Assembly: GCF_001748225.1 (NCBI RefSeq)
Contig: NZ_BDFE01000017.1
Location: 372,001-436,000, forward strand
Direction: 5' to 3'
Source of the DNA: Desulfoplanes formicivorans
GTDB taxonomy: Bacteria > Desulfobacterota > Desulfovibrionia > Desulfovibrionales > Desulfomicrobiaceae
Length of the DNA stretch: 64,000 nt
The notes beneath the pieces were generated by a model. It searched no databases and was not told the DNA's origin. It saw only the letters and a list, made by a program, of their open reading frames with translations. Each line of letters opens with the position of its first letter. Position 1 is the first letter of the stretch. The translations under genes were made by a program, and so were the position numbers. Of this stretch, positions 28,115 through 36,488 are shown one piece after another.

Positions 28115-28954
28115 GTGGATATTTTTGAAAAAATCCGTTCAGAAATGCCGACGATGAGAAAATCGGAACAAAAGATTGCCGATCTTGTTCTCACATCGCC
28201 AGACGTTGTCATGAACGGCTCCATATCCGAGGCAGCCAGTCTGGCCGGAGTCAGCGATCCCACTGTTGTCCGTTTTTGCAAGCAACTGGGTCTCAAAGGA
28301 TTCATGGAGCTCAAACTGCGTCTTGCCAGTGCTCATCCCGTTGAAACCAAGGTTCTGGAAGACATCACCGAGACCGATTCGGTAGAGTCCATATTCACCC
28401 ATGTCATGCGCTCAACCGTGGAGGCCGTAAGCTGCACCGAACGCGGCATGGATCGTCGCATGCTCGAACAGGCAGTGGACGCCATGGTCGCGGCCACCCG
28501 CTGGGAGTTTTACGGCATGGGCGGTTCCGGTATCATTGCCCTTGATGCCCATCACAAATTTTTTCGTCTTGGCGTACCCAGTGTCGCCTACAACGATTCC
28601 CACATGCAGGCCATGAGCGCGGCCCAGCTCGATAAACAGGCCGTTGCCGTGGTCATCTCCCACTCGGGTGCCACCAAGGATATCATCGAGTCCGCTGATA
28701 TCGCCAAAAACGCAGGCGCCACCCTCATCGGTATTCTGGGCAAGAAAAACTCCGAGTTGGCCAAACACTGTGACATCCCCTTATGTGTTTTCTCACGGGA
28801 AACTGCGCTTCGACTCGCCCCCAAAACAGGCCGAATCATGCAGCTTGCCCTGCTCGACGCCCTGTTTCTCGCGGTTGCCATGCGCATCGTGCATAAGGAG
28901 GGCTTTGACCGCCTGGACAAGGTGAAGCGTGCCCTTCTCGGAAAAGTTGTTTGA
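28115..28954 (+). CDS. RpiR-family transcriptional regulator (HTH + SIS)
   Basis: A 279-residue sugar-phosphate responsive regulator. The N-terminal HTH_6 domain (1-77) includes the recognition region SISEAASLAGVSDPTVVRFCKQLG. The C-terminal SIS domain (about 120-260) has the phospho-sugar loop GMGGSGI and VVISHSGATKD. GTG 28115 fits the family's N-terminus (DIFEKIRSEMPTMRKSE). It heads the importer and aldolase/kinase genes and likely controls them in response to a phosphorylated sugar acid, for example KDPG; the ligand is inference. Confidence 0.9.
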   Translation: MDIFEKIRSEMPTMRKSEQKIADLVLTSPDVVMNGSISEAASLAGVSDPTVVRFCKQLGLKGFMELKLRLASAHPVETKVLEDITETDSVESIFTHVMRSTVEAVSCTERGMDRRMLEQAVDAMVAATRWEFYGMGGSGIIALDAHHKFFRLGVPSVAYNDSHMQAMSAAQLDKQAVAVVISHSGATKDIIESADIAKNAGATLIGILGKKNSELAKHCDIPLCVFSRETALRLAPKTGRIMQLALLDALFLAVAMRIVHKEGFDRLDKVKRALLGKVV

Positions 28955-29038
28955 TCATGCCGGTCCCACGGTCTCGCATGAAAACAATAGCTATGGTTCC
29001 ACCACTTACGGTTCAACCATCTAACACAGGAGAATTCC

Positions 29039-29845
29039 ATGCGTAAAATCTGGTTGTTGGCTATCCTTTCCCTCGTCACCATCCTTGGCTTTGGATCTGT
29101 GGCTTCGGCCCAGACCGACCTGCTGGACAAGATCAAAAGCGACGGCAAGATCGTCATCGGTACCACCCTGGCTGCCCCGCCCTTTGCCTACCGCAATGAC
29201 AAGGGCGAACCCGAAGGCCTTGAAATCGACCTGATGAACAAGCTCGGCGAGTACATGGGCGTTGAAGTCGAGGTCGCCGACATGGCATGGGGCGGTCTCA
29301 TCCCTGCCCTGCTTTCCCAGCGCATCGACCTGATTGGTGCCCGCATGTCAGCCACCATGGAGCGCGCCACCAAAGTGGTCTTTGCCCACCCCTGGCTCAT
29401 GACAGGTACCTTTGCGGTTGCCCGTGACGGCAAGGGCTTCAAAACCTGGCAGGATCTGAACAAGCCCGGCGTAAAGGTCTGTGCCATTGCAGGGGCCATT
29501 GGCGCCACCGTGGCCAAGGCCAAGATCCCCAATGCGGAACTGGTCACCTATGAGCTGGACGGCGACCAGCTCAAGGCCCTCAAGGACGGCCGGGTGGACG
29601 CAGCTCTCAATGATGAGCTCATCGTCATGGGTTTTGCCAAGAAGGTCAAAGGGCTGACCATGCTCGAGGGCAACATTCAGCCCGACGCCTACGCCTATGC
29701 GGTCCGTCCGGACTTTGAATCCTACCGCATGAAGAACTGGCTGGACCTGTTCTTTGCCACTATCATGCGTACCGGCGAGTATGGTGAAATCTACGAAAAA
29801 TGGCTTGGCAAGCCCTGGCAGCCCGACTGGAACATGCACCCGTAA
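29039..29845 (+). CDS. Polar amino acid-type ABC transporter substrate-binding protein
   Basis: Periplasmic family-3 binding protein (268 residues) with a Sec signal peptide cleaved after ASA (about residue 24). It carries the family pattern PPFAYRNDKGEPEGLEIDLM and the GARMSATMERA segment. The ligand is probably a small polar molecule with an amino group, by family. AGGAG precedes the start. A strong hairpin terminator separates it from the permeases. Confidence 0.9.
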   Translation: MRKIWLLAILSLVTILGFGSVASAQTDLLDKIKSDGKIVIGTTLAAPPFAYRNDKGEPEGLEIDLMNKLGEYMGVEVEVADMAWGGLIPALLSQRIDLIGARMSATMERATKVVFAHPWLMTGTFAVARDGKGFKTWQDLNKPGVKVCAIAGAIGATVAKAKIPNAELVTYELDGDQLKALKDGRVDAALNDELIVMGFAKKVKGLTMLEGNIQPDAYAYAVRPDFESYRMKNWLDLFFATIMRTGEYGEIYEKWLGKPWQPDWNMHP

Positions 29846-29866
29846 GCACTTGGCGCAACACGTCAC

Positions 29867-29898
29867 CGGGGCAGAGAATTTTCTCTGCCCCGTTTTTT
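29867..29898 (+). terminator. Intercistronic terminator after the binding-protein gene
   Basis: CGGGGCAGAGAA (29867-29878) pairs with its complement at 29881-29892, followed by six T residues. Being within the operon, it would let the binding protein be made in excess over the membrane parts. Confidence 0.85.
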
Positions 29899-29920
29899 CA
29901 CCCGTCAAAACGATCATATC

Positions 29921-30580
29921 ATGAACTACGATTTCAACTACCAGATGATGGTCAATCATCTGCCGGCCATCCTCACAGGCCTGCAGAACACCATCCTCAT
30001 CTCCCTCATCAGCATCGTGCTCGCCGTCTTGTGGGGAGTGCTGGTCGCCCTGGCCCGCCTCTCGCACAAACCATGGCTGAGGCGTTCGGCAACCGTGTAC
30101 GTGGAATTCATCCGCTCAACACCCCTTCTGGTGCAGGTGTATTTCCTCTTTTTCGGTCTGCCTGAATTCGGCATCATCCTGCCCGCCTTTCTGGTGGGCG
30201 TCATTGCCCTGATGCTCAACTCGGGAGCCTATGCCGCCGAGATCATTCGGGCGGGCATCGAATCCATCCACACCACGCAATATGAAGCCGCCGACTGCTT
30301 GGCCATGTCCTATGGGCAAAAGATGCGCTACGTGATCCTGCCCCAGGCATTTCGAAACATTTTTCCCCCGCTCATCGGACAGGCATCCTATCTGGTCAAG
30401 GACTCGGCCCTGGTCTCTGTCATGGGCGTGGTCGACCTGACCAAGGCTGCCGCCGTCACCCAGGCCGTTACCTTCCGTCCGCTGGAAGCATTCCTGCCTG
30501 CCATGGCCTTTTACCTGGTCATCATCCTCACTCTCATTTACGGGACCTCGTTTCTCGAAAAACGCATGAGGAGATGGTAA
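29921..30580 (+). CDS. Amino acid-type ABC transporter permease 1
   Basis: A HisM/GlnP-type permease (219 residues) with five helices. It has the three-residue-rich start of the family (YQMMVNHLPAILTGLQNTI), the motif EFIRSTPLLVQVYFLFFGLP and the EAA loop YEAADCLAMSYGQKMRYVILPQAF. It pairs with the next permease to form the heterodimeric channel. Confidence 0.92.
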   Translation: MNYDFNYQMMVNHLPAILTGLQNTILISLISIVLAVLWGVLVALARLSHKPWLRRSATVYVEFIRSTPLLVQVYFLFFGLPEFGIILPAFLVGVIALMLNSGAYAAEIIRAGIESIHTTQYEAADCLAMSYGQKMRYVILPQAFRNIFPPLIGQASYLVKDSALVSVMGVVDLTKAAAVTQAVTFRPLEAFLPAMAFYLVIILTLIYGTSFLEKRMRRW

Positions 30581-30584
30581 GATA

Positions 30585-31244
30585 ATGGATATTCTTTCAA
30601 TGACCGGCAATCTTTTCATTCTTCTTGCAGAGCGCGGACTGCCCGTAACGGTTCTTCTGGCCGTGGCCGGGTTCGCCTTTGCCATTCTCCTGGGAACCAT
30701 CACCGGTCTGGTACGATTTCTCAGGATACCGGTTCTTTCCCAGCTTCTTCGTGTCTATGTGGATTTCATGCGCGGGCTGCCCTTCCTCATGATCCTGTTC
30801 TTCCTGTTCTACGTGCTGCCGTTCTTTGGCCTCAGGCTTTCGGCCCTGACAACGGGTATCCTGGCCCTGTCGTTGCATTCGGGCGCCTATGTCTCGGAAA
30901 TCATCCGCAGCGCCCTCCAGTCCATCCCCAAGGTCCAGCACGAAGCGGCCAAGGTCCTGGCCATGACCACCTATCAGCGCATGCGGTACGTCATCATTCC
31001 CCAGGCCATCAGGCTGACCCTGCCTCCCCTTTCCGGGCAGATCGTCCTGCATATCAAGGACACGTCCGTGGTTTCCGTCATCGCCCTGACGGAGTTGACC
31101 CGCGTGGCCCGGGTCCAGATGCAGTCCAACCTGGAACCGCTCATCACCTTTGCGGTCCTGTCCGTCTTCTACATTGCGCTCTGCTACCCCATTCTCCATC
31201 TTTCCGCGAATCTGGAAAAACGGCTCAAACACAAGACAACCTAG
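30585..31244 (+). CDS. Amino acid-type ABC transporter permease 2
   Basis: Second HisM/GlnP-type permease (219 residues), 4 bases after the first. The YVDFMRGLPFLMILFFLFYV and EAA-loop (HEAAKVLAMTTYQRMRYVIIPQ) features are present; each is quoted only in part of the full region. Being distinct in sequence from permease 1, it makes a heterodimer. Confidence 0.92.
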   Translation: MDILSMTGNLFILLAERGLPVTVLLAVAGFAFAILLGTITGLVRFLRIPVLSQLLRVYVDFMRGLPFLMILFFLFYVLPFFGLRLSALTTGILALSLHSGAYVSEIIRSALQSIPKVQHEAAKVLAMTTYQRMRYVIIPQAIRLTLPPLSGQIVLHIKDTSVVSVIALTELTRVARVQMQSNLEPLITFAVLSVFYIALCYPILHLSANLEKRLKHKTT

Positions 31245-31260
31245 TTTCAAGGATCCTATC

Positions 31261-31995
31261 ATGCCCATAGTATCTGTTCACGATCTGCATAAAAGCTTCG
31301 GCACCCTTGAAGTCCTTCGAGGGGTCAGCTTTGATGTCGAACCCGGAGAAACCGTCATCCTTGCCGGACCCAGCGGTTCGGGCAAATCGACCATGCTCCG
31401 CTGCCTCAACGGCCTGGAAAAGATTCAGGCTGGTGAAGTCATTGTTGACGGGACCTCGGTGCACGCCCCGGACACGGACCTCCTCGATCTGCGGCGCCGC
31501 GTCGGCATGGTCTTCCAGAGCTTCAACCTGTTCCCCCATCTGACCATCATGGAAAACATCACCATGCCCCTGACCAAGGTTCTGGGAAAGGACCTTGACG
31601 AGGCCCGGGAAATCGGTCGGTCCCTGCTGGACAAGGTGGGCATCGTGGACAAGGTAGATGTCTATCCGGACAATCTTTCCGGGGGCCAGCAGCAGCGTGC
31701 GGCCATTGCCCGGGGTCTGGCCATGAATCCCCATGTCATGCTCTTTGACGAACCCACCTCGGCCCTGGACCCGGAACTCACCGGCGGTATTCTGGATGTC
31801 ATGGGCGAACTCAGCCAGTCGGGCATGACCATGCTTGTGGTCACCCATGAAATGGGATTTGCCCGCAAGGCAGCCGACAGGATGATCTTCATGGATGGTG
31901 GAGTCATTGTTGAAGAAGGCTCGCCCAGTCAGCTCATTGACAATCCCCAGAACGAACGCACACGCCAATTCATGCGCCAGATTACCCACGATTAA
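31261..31995 (+). CDS. Amino acid-type ABC transporter ATPase
   Basis: A GlnQ/HisP-type ATPase (244 residues). Walker A is GPSGSGKST, Q-loop FQSFNLFPHLT, signature LSGGQQQRAAIARGLA and Walker B VMLFDEPTSALDP. It is the last of the transporter genes and is followed after 23 bases by the aldolase gene, so uptake and catabolism are probably co-expressed. Confidence 0.94.
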   Translation: MPIVSVHDLHKSFGTLEVLRGVSFDVEPGETVILAGPSGSGKSTMLRCLNGLEKIQAGEVIVDGTSVHAPDTDLLDLRRRVGMVFQSFNLFPHLTIMENITMPLTKVLGKDLDEAREIGRSLLDKVGIVDKVDVYPDNLSGGQQQRAAIARGLAMNPHVMLFDEPTSALDPELTGGILDVMGELSQSGMTMLVVTHEMGFARKAADRMIFMDGGVIVEEGSPSQLIDNPQNERTRQFMRQITHD

Positions 31996-32018
31996 TCCAG
32001 CCCATTCAAGGACAGACC

Positions 32019-32939
32019 ATGCAGAACATACTCAAAGCAATCCAGACCGCCGGCATCTTCCCGGTGGTTGAAATCGAACGACTTGAAGACGCCCTTCCCG
32101 TTGCCAAGGCCCTGCGTGACGGCGGCATCGCCGCCATGGAAATCACCCTCCGCACCCCGGTGGCCTGCGAGGCCATCAAGGCCGTTCGCCAGGCCTATCC
32201 CGACATGCTCGTTGGTGCCGGAACCGTGCTGACTCCCGAACAGGTGGACCAGGTCAGGGAGGCAGGTGCCCGTTACATTGTCACTCCGGGTTTCAACCCC
32301 AGCGTTGTCAACTACTGTGTTGCCAATGATCTGCTGATCATCCCCGGCATTGACAGTCCCACAGGTATCGAACTGGCTCTGGAAGCAGGCCTCTCGGCCG
32401 TCAAATTCTTTCCCGCCGAATCCCGAGGCGGCATCAAGGGACTGGCATCCATGGCCGCTCCCTTTAAGGGACGCATCCGATTTCTTCCCCTGGGCGGCAT
32501 CAATCCGGACAATCTGATCAGTTACGCCAAAAATGACTGCGTTCTGGCTGTGGGCGGCACATGGATTGCCAAACGAAACTATATTGATGCCGGCCGGTTC
32601 GACCAGATCACCCGCAACGCCCAGGAAGCCCTGGCCCGTCTGCACGGCTTTGAACTCCTTGCAGCAGAGGTGGGCACCAACAACGACCAAACCGGTCTGG
32701 CCCTGCTCCAGACCCTGGCCAAGGTTTTTGTGCCTACTCCTGTTCCGGGACTTGTGCCCCTTGCCGCTTCCAAGACAGAGGCAGGCAGCCTGTGCATTGC
32801 ATGCAACAACATTCAACGGGCAGCTGTCTGGCTTGAAAGCAACGGCCAGAACGTGGGCCCCATTGACCCCACCACCCGTTCGGCCCGAATGAGTGCAACC
32901 ATAGGCAATCTCTCCATTCAACTCGTTGAAAAACCATAG
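32019..32939 (+). CDS. eda: KDPG/KHG aldolase with C-terminal extension
   Basis: Cleaves 2-keto-3-deoxy-6-phosphogluconate (or 4-hydroxy-2-oxoglutarate) to pyruvate plus an aldehyde. The class I barrel (residues 1-205) has Glu in AMEITLRTP, GTVLTPEQV, the Schiff-base Lys in AVKFFPAE and the phosphate loop LPLGGINPDN. The usual length is about 210 residues; here another 95 residues follow. That tail contains GSLCIACNNIQRAAVWLESNG and looks like an alpha/beta add-on, perhaps half a VOC-like unit, of unknown role. A sugar kinase follows directly. Confidence 0.9.
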   Translation: MQNILKAIQTAGIFPVVEIERLEDALPVAKALRDGGIAAMEITLRTPVACEAIKAVRQAYPDMLVGAGTVLTPEQVDQVREAGARYIVTPGFNPSVVNYCVANDLLIIPGIDSPTGIELALEAGLSAVKFFPAESRGGIKGLASMAAPFKGRIRFLPLGGINPDNLISYAKNDCVLAVGGTWIAKRNYIDAGRFDQITRNAQEALARLHGFELLAAEVGTNNDQTGLALLQTLAKVFVPTPVPGLVPLAASKTEAGSLCIACNNIQRAAVWLESNGQNVGPIDPTTRSARMSATIGNLSIQLVEKP

Positions 32940-32948
32940 GAGCCAACC

Positions 32949-33974
32949 ATGACCCGCTATGCCATGTTTGGTGAAATCATGATGCGGCTCAAGGCCCCCG
33001 GATACGAACGGCTTTTCCAGACCCCATCCCTTGAAGTGACCATGGCTGGCGCCGAAGCCAATGTGGCTGTAGGCCTGGCCCGTCTTGGCGAAGATGTCTC
33101 TTTTGTCACGGCCCTGCCAACCAACGACCTTGGCATTGCCGTGCGGGATGAACTGCGCAAACACGGGGTGGATGTCTCCAAAATCGCCTTTTGCAAAGGT
33201 CGTCTTGGTCTGTACTTTGTGGAGTCCGGTGCCAACCAGCGGCCCATCAAGGTGGTGTACGACAGGGCCGATTCCTGCATTGCCAGGGCCGAGCCCCGAG
33301 TTTTCAACTGGCGCGAGCTCCTGGCCCATCGGGACTGGTTCCACATAACAGGCATCACCCCGGCCATTTCCGAAACAGCCATGCATTGCACCCTTGAGGC
33401 CATGAAAACCGCCAGGGACATGGGACTCACTGTTTCCTGCGACCTGAACCTGCGCGCAACCCTCTGGCAGTACCAGGTCAACCATGTTGACGTGTACCGT
33501 CGCATGATGGAATACGTGGACGTGCTCATCGGCAATGAGGGGCACTTTCAATCCTGTCTGGGCCTTTCTGCCCGGGTTGACGAAGAGGATATCTACCACA
33601 ACCCGACAGCATACCGCCCCATGGCCGATGAGGTTTTTGAGCATTGGCCAAATATCAAAAAGATCGCCATCACGGTCCGCCGGACCCGATCCGCAGACCA
33701 TCAGTCCACTGCCGCCCTGCTGGTCACCCCGGAGGCCATGTGGACCTCATCTGTTTTTGAAATGAAAGACATTGTGGACCGTATCGGCGGAGGCGACGCC
33801 TTTACTGCCGGTTTGCTGCATGCATTGGACAAGACAGGCGACTCCCGGGAAACCATTGATTTTGCAGTGGCTGCCGGGGCCCTGAAACACTCCATTCCCG
33901 GTGATTTCCTCCGGGCAACACATGAAGAAATACAGACCCTTGCCCAAGGTGCAGCGGGTCGGGATCAAAGATAA
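32949..33974 (+). CDS. kdgK: PfkB-family sugar-acid kinase (KDG kinase-like)
   Basis: A ribokinase-fold kinase, 341 residues, best placed as 2-keto-3-deoxygluconate kinase. It starts with FGEIMMRLKAPGYERLFQ, typical of KdgK, has AGAEANVAVGLARLG, and ends with the catalytic DRIGGGDAFTAGLLHAL, where Asp is the base. The common GAGD is GGGD here. Paired with the aldolase it gives the lower Entner-Doudoroff steps: KDG to KDPG, then pyruvate and glyceraldehyde 3-phosphate. Confidence 0.85.
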   Translation: MTRYAMFGEIMMRLKAPGYERLFQTPSLEVTMAGAEANVAVGLARLGEDVSFVTALPTNDLGIAVRDELRKHGVDVSKIAFCKGRLGLYFVESGANQRPIKVVYDRADSCIARAEPRVFNWRELLAHRDWFHITGITPAISETAMHCTLEAMKTARDMGLTVSCDLNLRATLWQYQVNHVDVYRRMMEYVDVLIGNEGHFQSCLGLSARVDEEDIYHNPTAYRPMADEVFEHWPNIKKIAITVRRTRSADHQSTAALLVTPEAMWTSSVFEMKDIVDRIGGGDAFTAGLLHALDKTGDSRETIDFAVAAGALKHSIPGDFLRATHEEIQTLAQGAAGRDQR

Positions 33975-33999
33975 CCTCAAAGTACTCCAGGAATACCTC

Positions 34000-35148
34000 A
34001 TGAAAACTCTTTGCGAATCTCTCAACAAGATGCCCCGTTCCGGAATCCGTGTCATCATGGATCTGGCCTCGGGCATGGACGATGTCATCCACATGGAACT
34101 GGGCGAGCCCGGCTTCCAGACCCCCGATCACATTAAAGAGGCCGCCTGCAAGGCGATTCACGACGGTTTTACCAAATATACCGCCAACAACGGTCTGCTT
34201 TCCCTGCGTGAAGCCTGTCTGGGCAAGATACAAAGGGACGGTGGCCAGGTCGGCATCCAACAGATCGGTATTGCCCCGGGTTCCGTGTTTGCCCTGGCCC
34301 AGGCCATGATGGCCGTGACCAATCCCGGCGATGAAGTCCTGCTGTCTGATCCGGGCTGGCCCAACTATTACATGCAGACCATTGCCATGGAACGCACCCC
34401 GGTTTTCTACCCCCTGCGGGAGGAAAACGGTTTTGAGCCCATGATGGAGGATCTGGAGCCTTTGATCACCCCCCGCACCAGGGTCATGATCATCAACACC
34501 CCGTCCAATCCCACCGGAGGCGTGTATTCCCAAAAAACCATCGAAAAACTGGTGGAATTCGCCAAAAAACATGACATCTACATCCTTTCCGATGAAGTGT
34601 ACGACAAGATCGTTTTTGACGGAGAACACCACTCGCCCCTGAATATCGATCCCAACGGCCATGTCATTTCCATCTACGGGGTATCCAAGGCCTACGCCAT
34701 GACCGGCTGGCGCGTGGGCTATTACAGCGCTCCCACCGAGGTAGCCCCCCAGATGAACAAGATTCTGGAACCCTATGTATCCTGTGCCTCGGCAGTATCC
34801 CAGAAGGCAGCCGAGGCCGCGTTAAACGGTCCCCAGGACTGCATTGGCACCATGGTGGAAGCCTACCGGGAACGCCGAGATCTGGTCATGGACAAACTGC
34901 AACAGGAAGGTTTTGAATTCTCCCGTCCCAAGGGAGCCTTCTACCTCATGGCCAATATTTCCAAGGCCGGCATGGATTCCTACACCTTTGCCAAGGAACT
35001 GCTCAAGGCAACCGGCGTTGCCACGGCCCCGGGCCTGACCTTTGGCCAGGATTCGGACAAGTTCATCCGCTTCTCCTTTTGCGCGGACACCGAACAGATC
35101 CGGGAAGGCATCAACCGATTTTGCACGTTCTACAACAGCAAGGTGTAA
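34000..35148 (+). CDS. Class I/II PLP-dependent aminotransferase
   Basis: A 382-residue fold-type I aminotransferase of the aspartate/aromatic group. PLP Lys lies in GVSKAYAMTGWRVGY. NTPSNPTGGVYS, SDEVYDKIVFDG and the C-terminal Arg in KFIRFSFC are conserved. The ATG at 34000 has AGGA 8 bases upstream; openings further upstream overlap the kinase gene. It likely removes the amino group of the imported compound or of its product, but the true substrate is unknown. Its 3' end and terminator are duplicated, in decayed form, at 35834-36027. Confidence 0.9.
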   Translation: MKTLCESLNKMPRSGIRVIMDLASGMDDVIHMELGEPGFQTPDHIKEAACKAIHDGFTKYTANNGLLSLREACLGKIQRDGGQVGIQQIGIAPGSVFALAQAMMAVTNPGDEVLLSDPGWPNYYMQTIAMERTPVFYPLREENGFEPMMEDLEPLITPRTRVMIINTPSNPTGGVYSQKTIEKLVEFAKKHDIYILSDEVYDKIVFDGEHHSPLNIDPNGHVISIYGVSKAYAMTGWRVGYYSAPTEVAPQMNKILEPYVSCASAVSQKAAEAALNGPQDCIGTMVEAYRERRDLVMDKLQQEGFEFSRPKGAFYLMANISKAGMDSYTFAKELLKATGVATAPGLTFGQDSDKFIRFSFCADTEQIREGINRFCTFYNSKV

Positions 35149-35184
35149 GACACTGGACACCGGTAATTGATGGACGTACACCCA

Positions 35185-35218
35185 AACGGCCCGGAAGGTT
35201 CTCCTTCCGGGCCGTTTT
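35185..35218 (+). terminator. Terminator of the importer/aldolase/aminotransferase unit
   Basis: AACGGCCCGGAAGG (35185-35198) pairs perfectly with 35203-35216 across a TTCT loop; a short T-tract follows. A diverged copy with the same core stem stands at 35993-36027. Confidence 0.88.
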
Positions 35219-35316
35219 CCGTTCAAAACAGTTGCTCACAACGCCTGTCAGGGATGGCTATGCGCTGGGCTTCATAAACACCAGTGACCTCACCTTTACC
35301 ACAAGAGAGAAAAACA

Positions 35317-35757
35317 ATGATAAAATGCATCTTGCACATAGTATGTTTGACATGCATACTTTCAACCAATGCTTTTGCACTCAATGAACAAAGTGTCACT
35401 GTTGATGTTTTAACCAAAACAACATCAAGCTGGAACGGTGAAACCTTACCAGCCTATCCCAATGGGCAGCCAGAAGTAACAATACTCAAGATTGAAATTC
35501 CACCCAAAATGAAACTTCCGCTACATGAACACCCTGTAATTAACGCAGGTGTTTTATTGAAAGGTGAATTAACTGTTGTTACTACGGATAATAAAACCCT
35601 GCACCTCAAAGCCGGAGATCCCATTGTTGAAGTGGTTGATAGTCTTCACTACGGTATAAACGAAGGCACTGAACCAGCGGAAATAATGGTCTTTTATGCC
35701 GGAGTTAAGGACAAGCTCATAACCATAAAAAACATCAAAGACACGAATCGGAAATAA
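35317..35757 (+). CDS. Secreted single-domain cupin protein
   Basis: A 146-residue protein with a signal peptide (residues 1-22, ending NAFA) and one cupin barrel. The metal motif is LPLHEHPVINAGVLLKGEL (two His plus Glu), then the second-motif His in SLHYGINEGT. Base use is clearly more AT-rich than in neighbouring genes. It is inserted between the aminotransferase gene and a remnant of a second copy of that gene, indicating acquisition. The function of such small periplasmic cupins is not defined. Confidence 0.82.
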   Translation: MIKCILHIVCLTCILSTNAFALNEQSVTVDVLTKTTSSWNGETLPAYPNGQPEVTILKIEIPPKMKLPLHEHPVINAGVLLKGELTVVTTDNKTLHLKAGDPIVEVVDSLHYGINEGTEPAEIMVFYAGVKDKLITIKNIKDTNRK

Positions 35758-35833
35758 ACAGCGCAGAACCGGACAACACGGATTTGATGAAATTGTCGAT
35801 GAAACTCCTGGTGTTTCCAGACGGTTCTCACCC

Positions 35834-35962
35834 GCAACAACGACCAGCGGTCTGACCTGGCCATAACTCGGACAAATTCATCCTCTCTCCTGTTGCGCGG
35901 ATACCGAGCAGATTCGGGAAGGCATCAACCGGTTTTGCAAGTTCTGCAACCTCAAGGTGTAA
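35834..35962 (+). pseudogene. Remnant of a second aminotransferase gene (3' end only)
   Basis: About 130 bases align, with substitutions and small gaps, to the last part of the aminotransferase gene at 35009-35148. Shared stretches include GGCATCAACCG, GACAA(A/G)TTCATCC, and the final CTCAAGGTGTAA (AGCAAGGTGTAA in the intact gene). The frame is broken in the 5' part. It is followed by a matching terminator. It shows that a paralogous copy once lay here and was mostly lost. Confidence 0.85.
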
Positions 35963-35992
35963 ACACAGCCCAACCCACGCAGTTCCTACTGG

Positions 35993-36027
35993 AAACGGCC
36001 CGAAAGATAATCCTTTCGGGCCGTTTT
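35993..36027 (+). terminator. Terminator of the aminotransferase remnant
   Basis: AAACGGCCCGAAAG (35993-36006) pairs with CTTTCGGGCCGTTT across a 6-base loop. It is a diverged copy of the terminator at 35185-35218. Confidence 0.85.
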
Positions 36028-36488
36028 GTATTAGGCGGCCACCAAAGAAGAATTTAAAACAATTCCAGAAGGATAACCTCGAACGGGGGCAACGCAACAC
36101 ATCAAAATGCACTTTCCAAGCTCTTGTGTCATGCAATTAGGTGATGCGATAGAAACGAATTATTACAAAATGATGCCCAACCGACGGGTGAATATAAAGA
36201 CCCCCCTTTCCGGTTATCGGATTGCTATGCCAGCGTTTATGAAAACAAAAATACCCTATAAAACCTGTCAATTACGATGAACATAGGGTGATTACCCGCA
36301 ATCAGATTATCAATACAAACTTTCAGATCTCTCGGCACACACGTCATGCAGATAAAGATGACAACAGCCCAAATACGACAGCAACCACCTGCAGTAAACA
36401 TACAAAATTGTTTCCGTGGACAATTCATCCACTTATCTTAGCTGACTGTTAAAATAAAAGCCTAACACCGACCCATCGTGTCTATAGC
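36028..36488. other. AT-rich spacer before the FRG gene
   Basis: No gene, RNA or terminator is convincing in these 461 bases. Composition shifts from GC-rich to AT-rich, marking the edge of an acquired segment. An 11-base match (CCACCAAAGAA, 36039-36049) to the end of tRNA-Lys is present, but is too short to call an attachment site. Confidence 0.5.

Noticed and set aside
31992-33701. A 569-codon open frame on the minus strand across the aldolase and kinase genes
   Set aside because: It lies entirely opposite two well-supported genes with catalytic motifs, and its protein is low in recognisable patterns; an effect of GC-rich codon bias.
36039-36049. Attachment-site relic: CCACCAAAGAA matches the 3' end of tRNA-Lys (27532-27542)
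   Set aside because: Only 11 bases, 8.5 kb apart, and no integrase or boundary repeats are visible; chance cannot be excluded.
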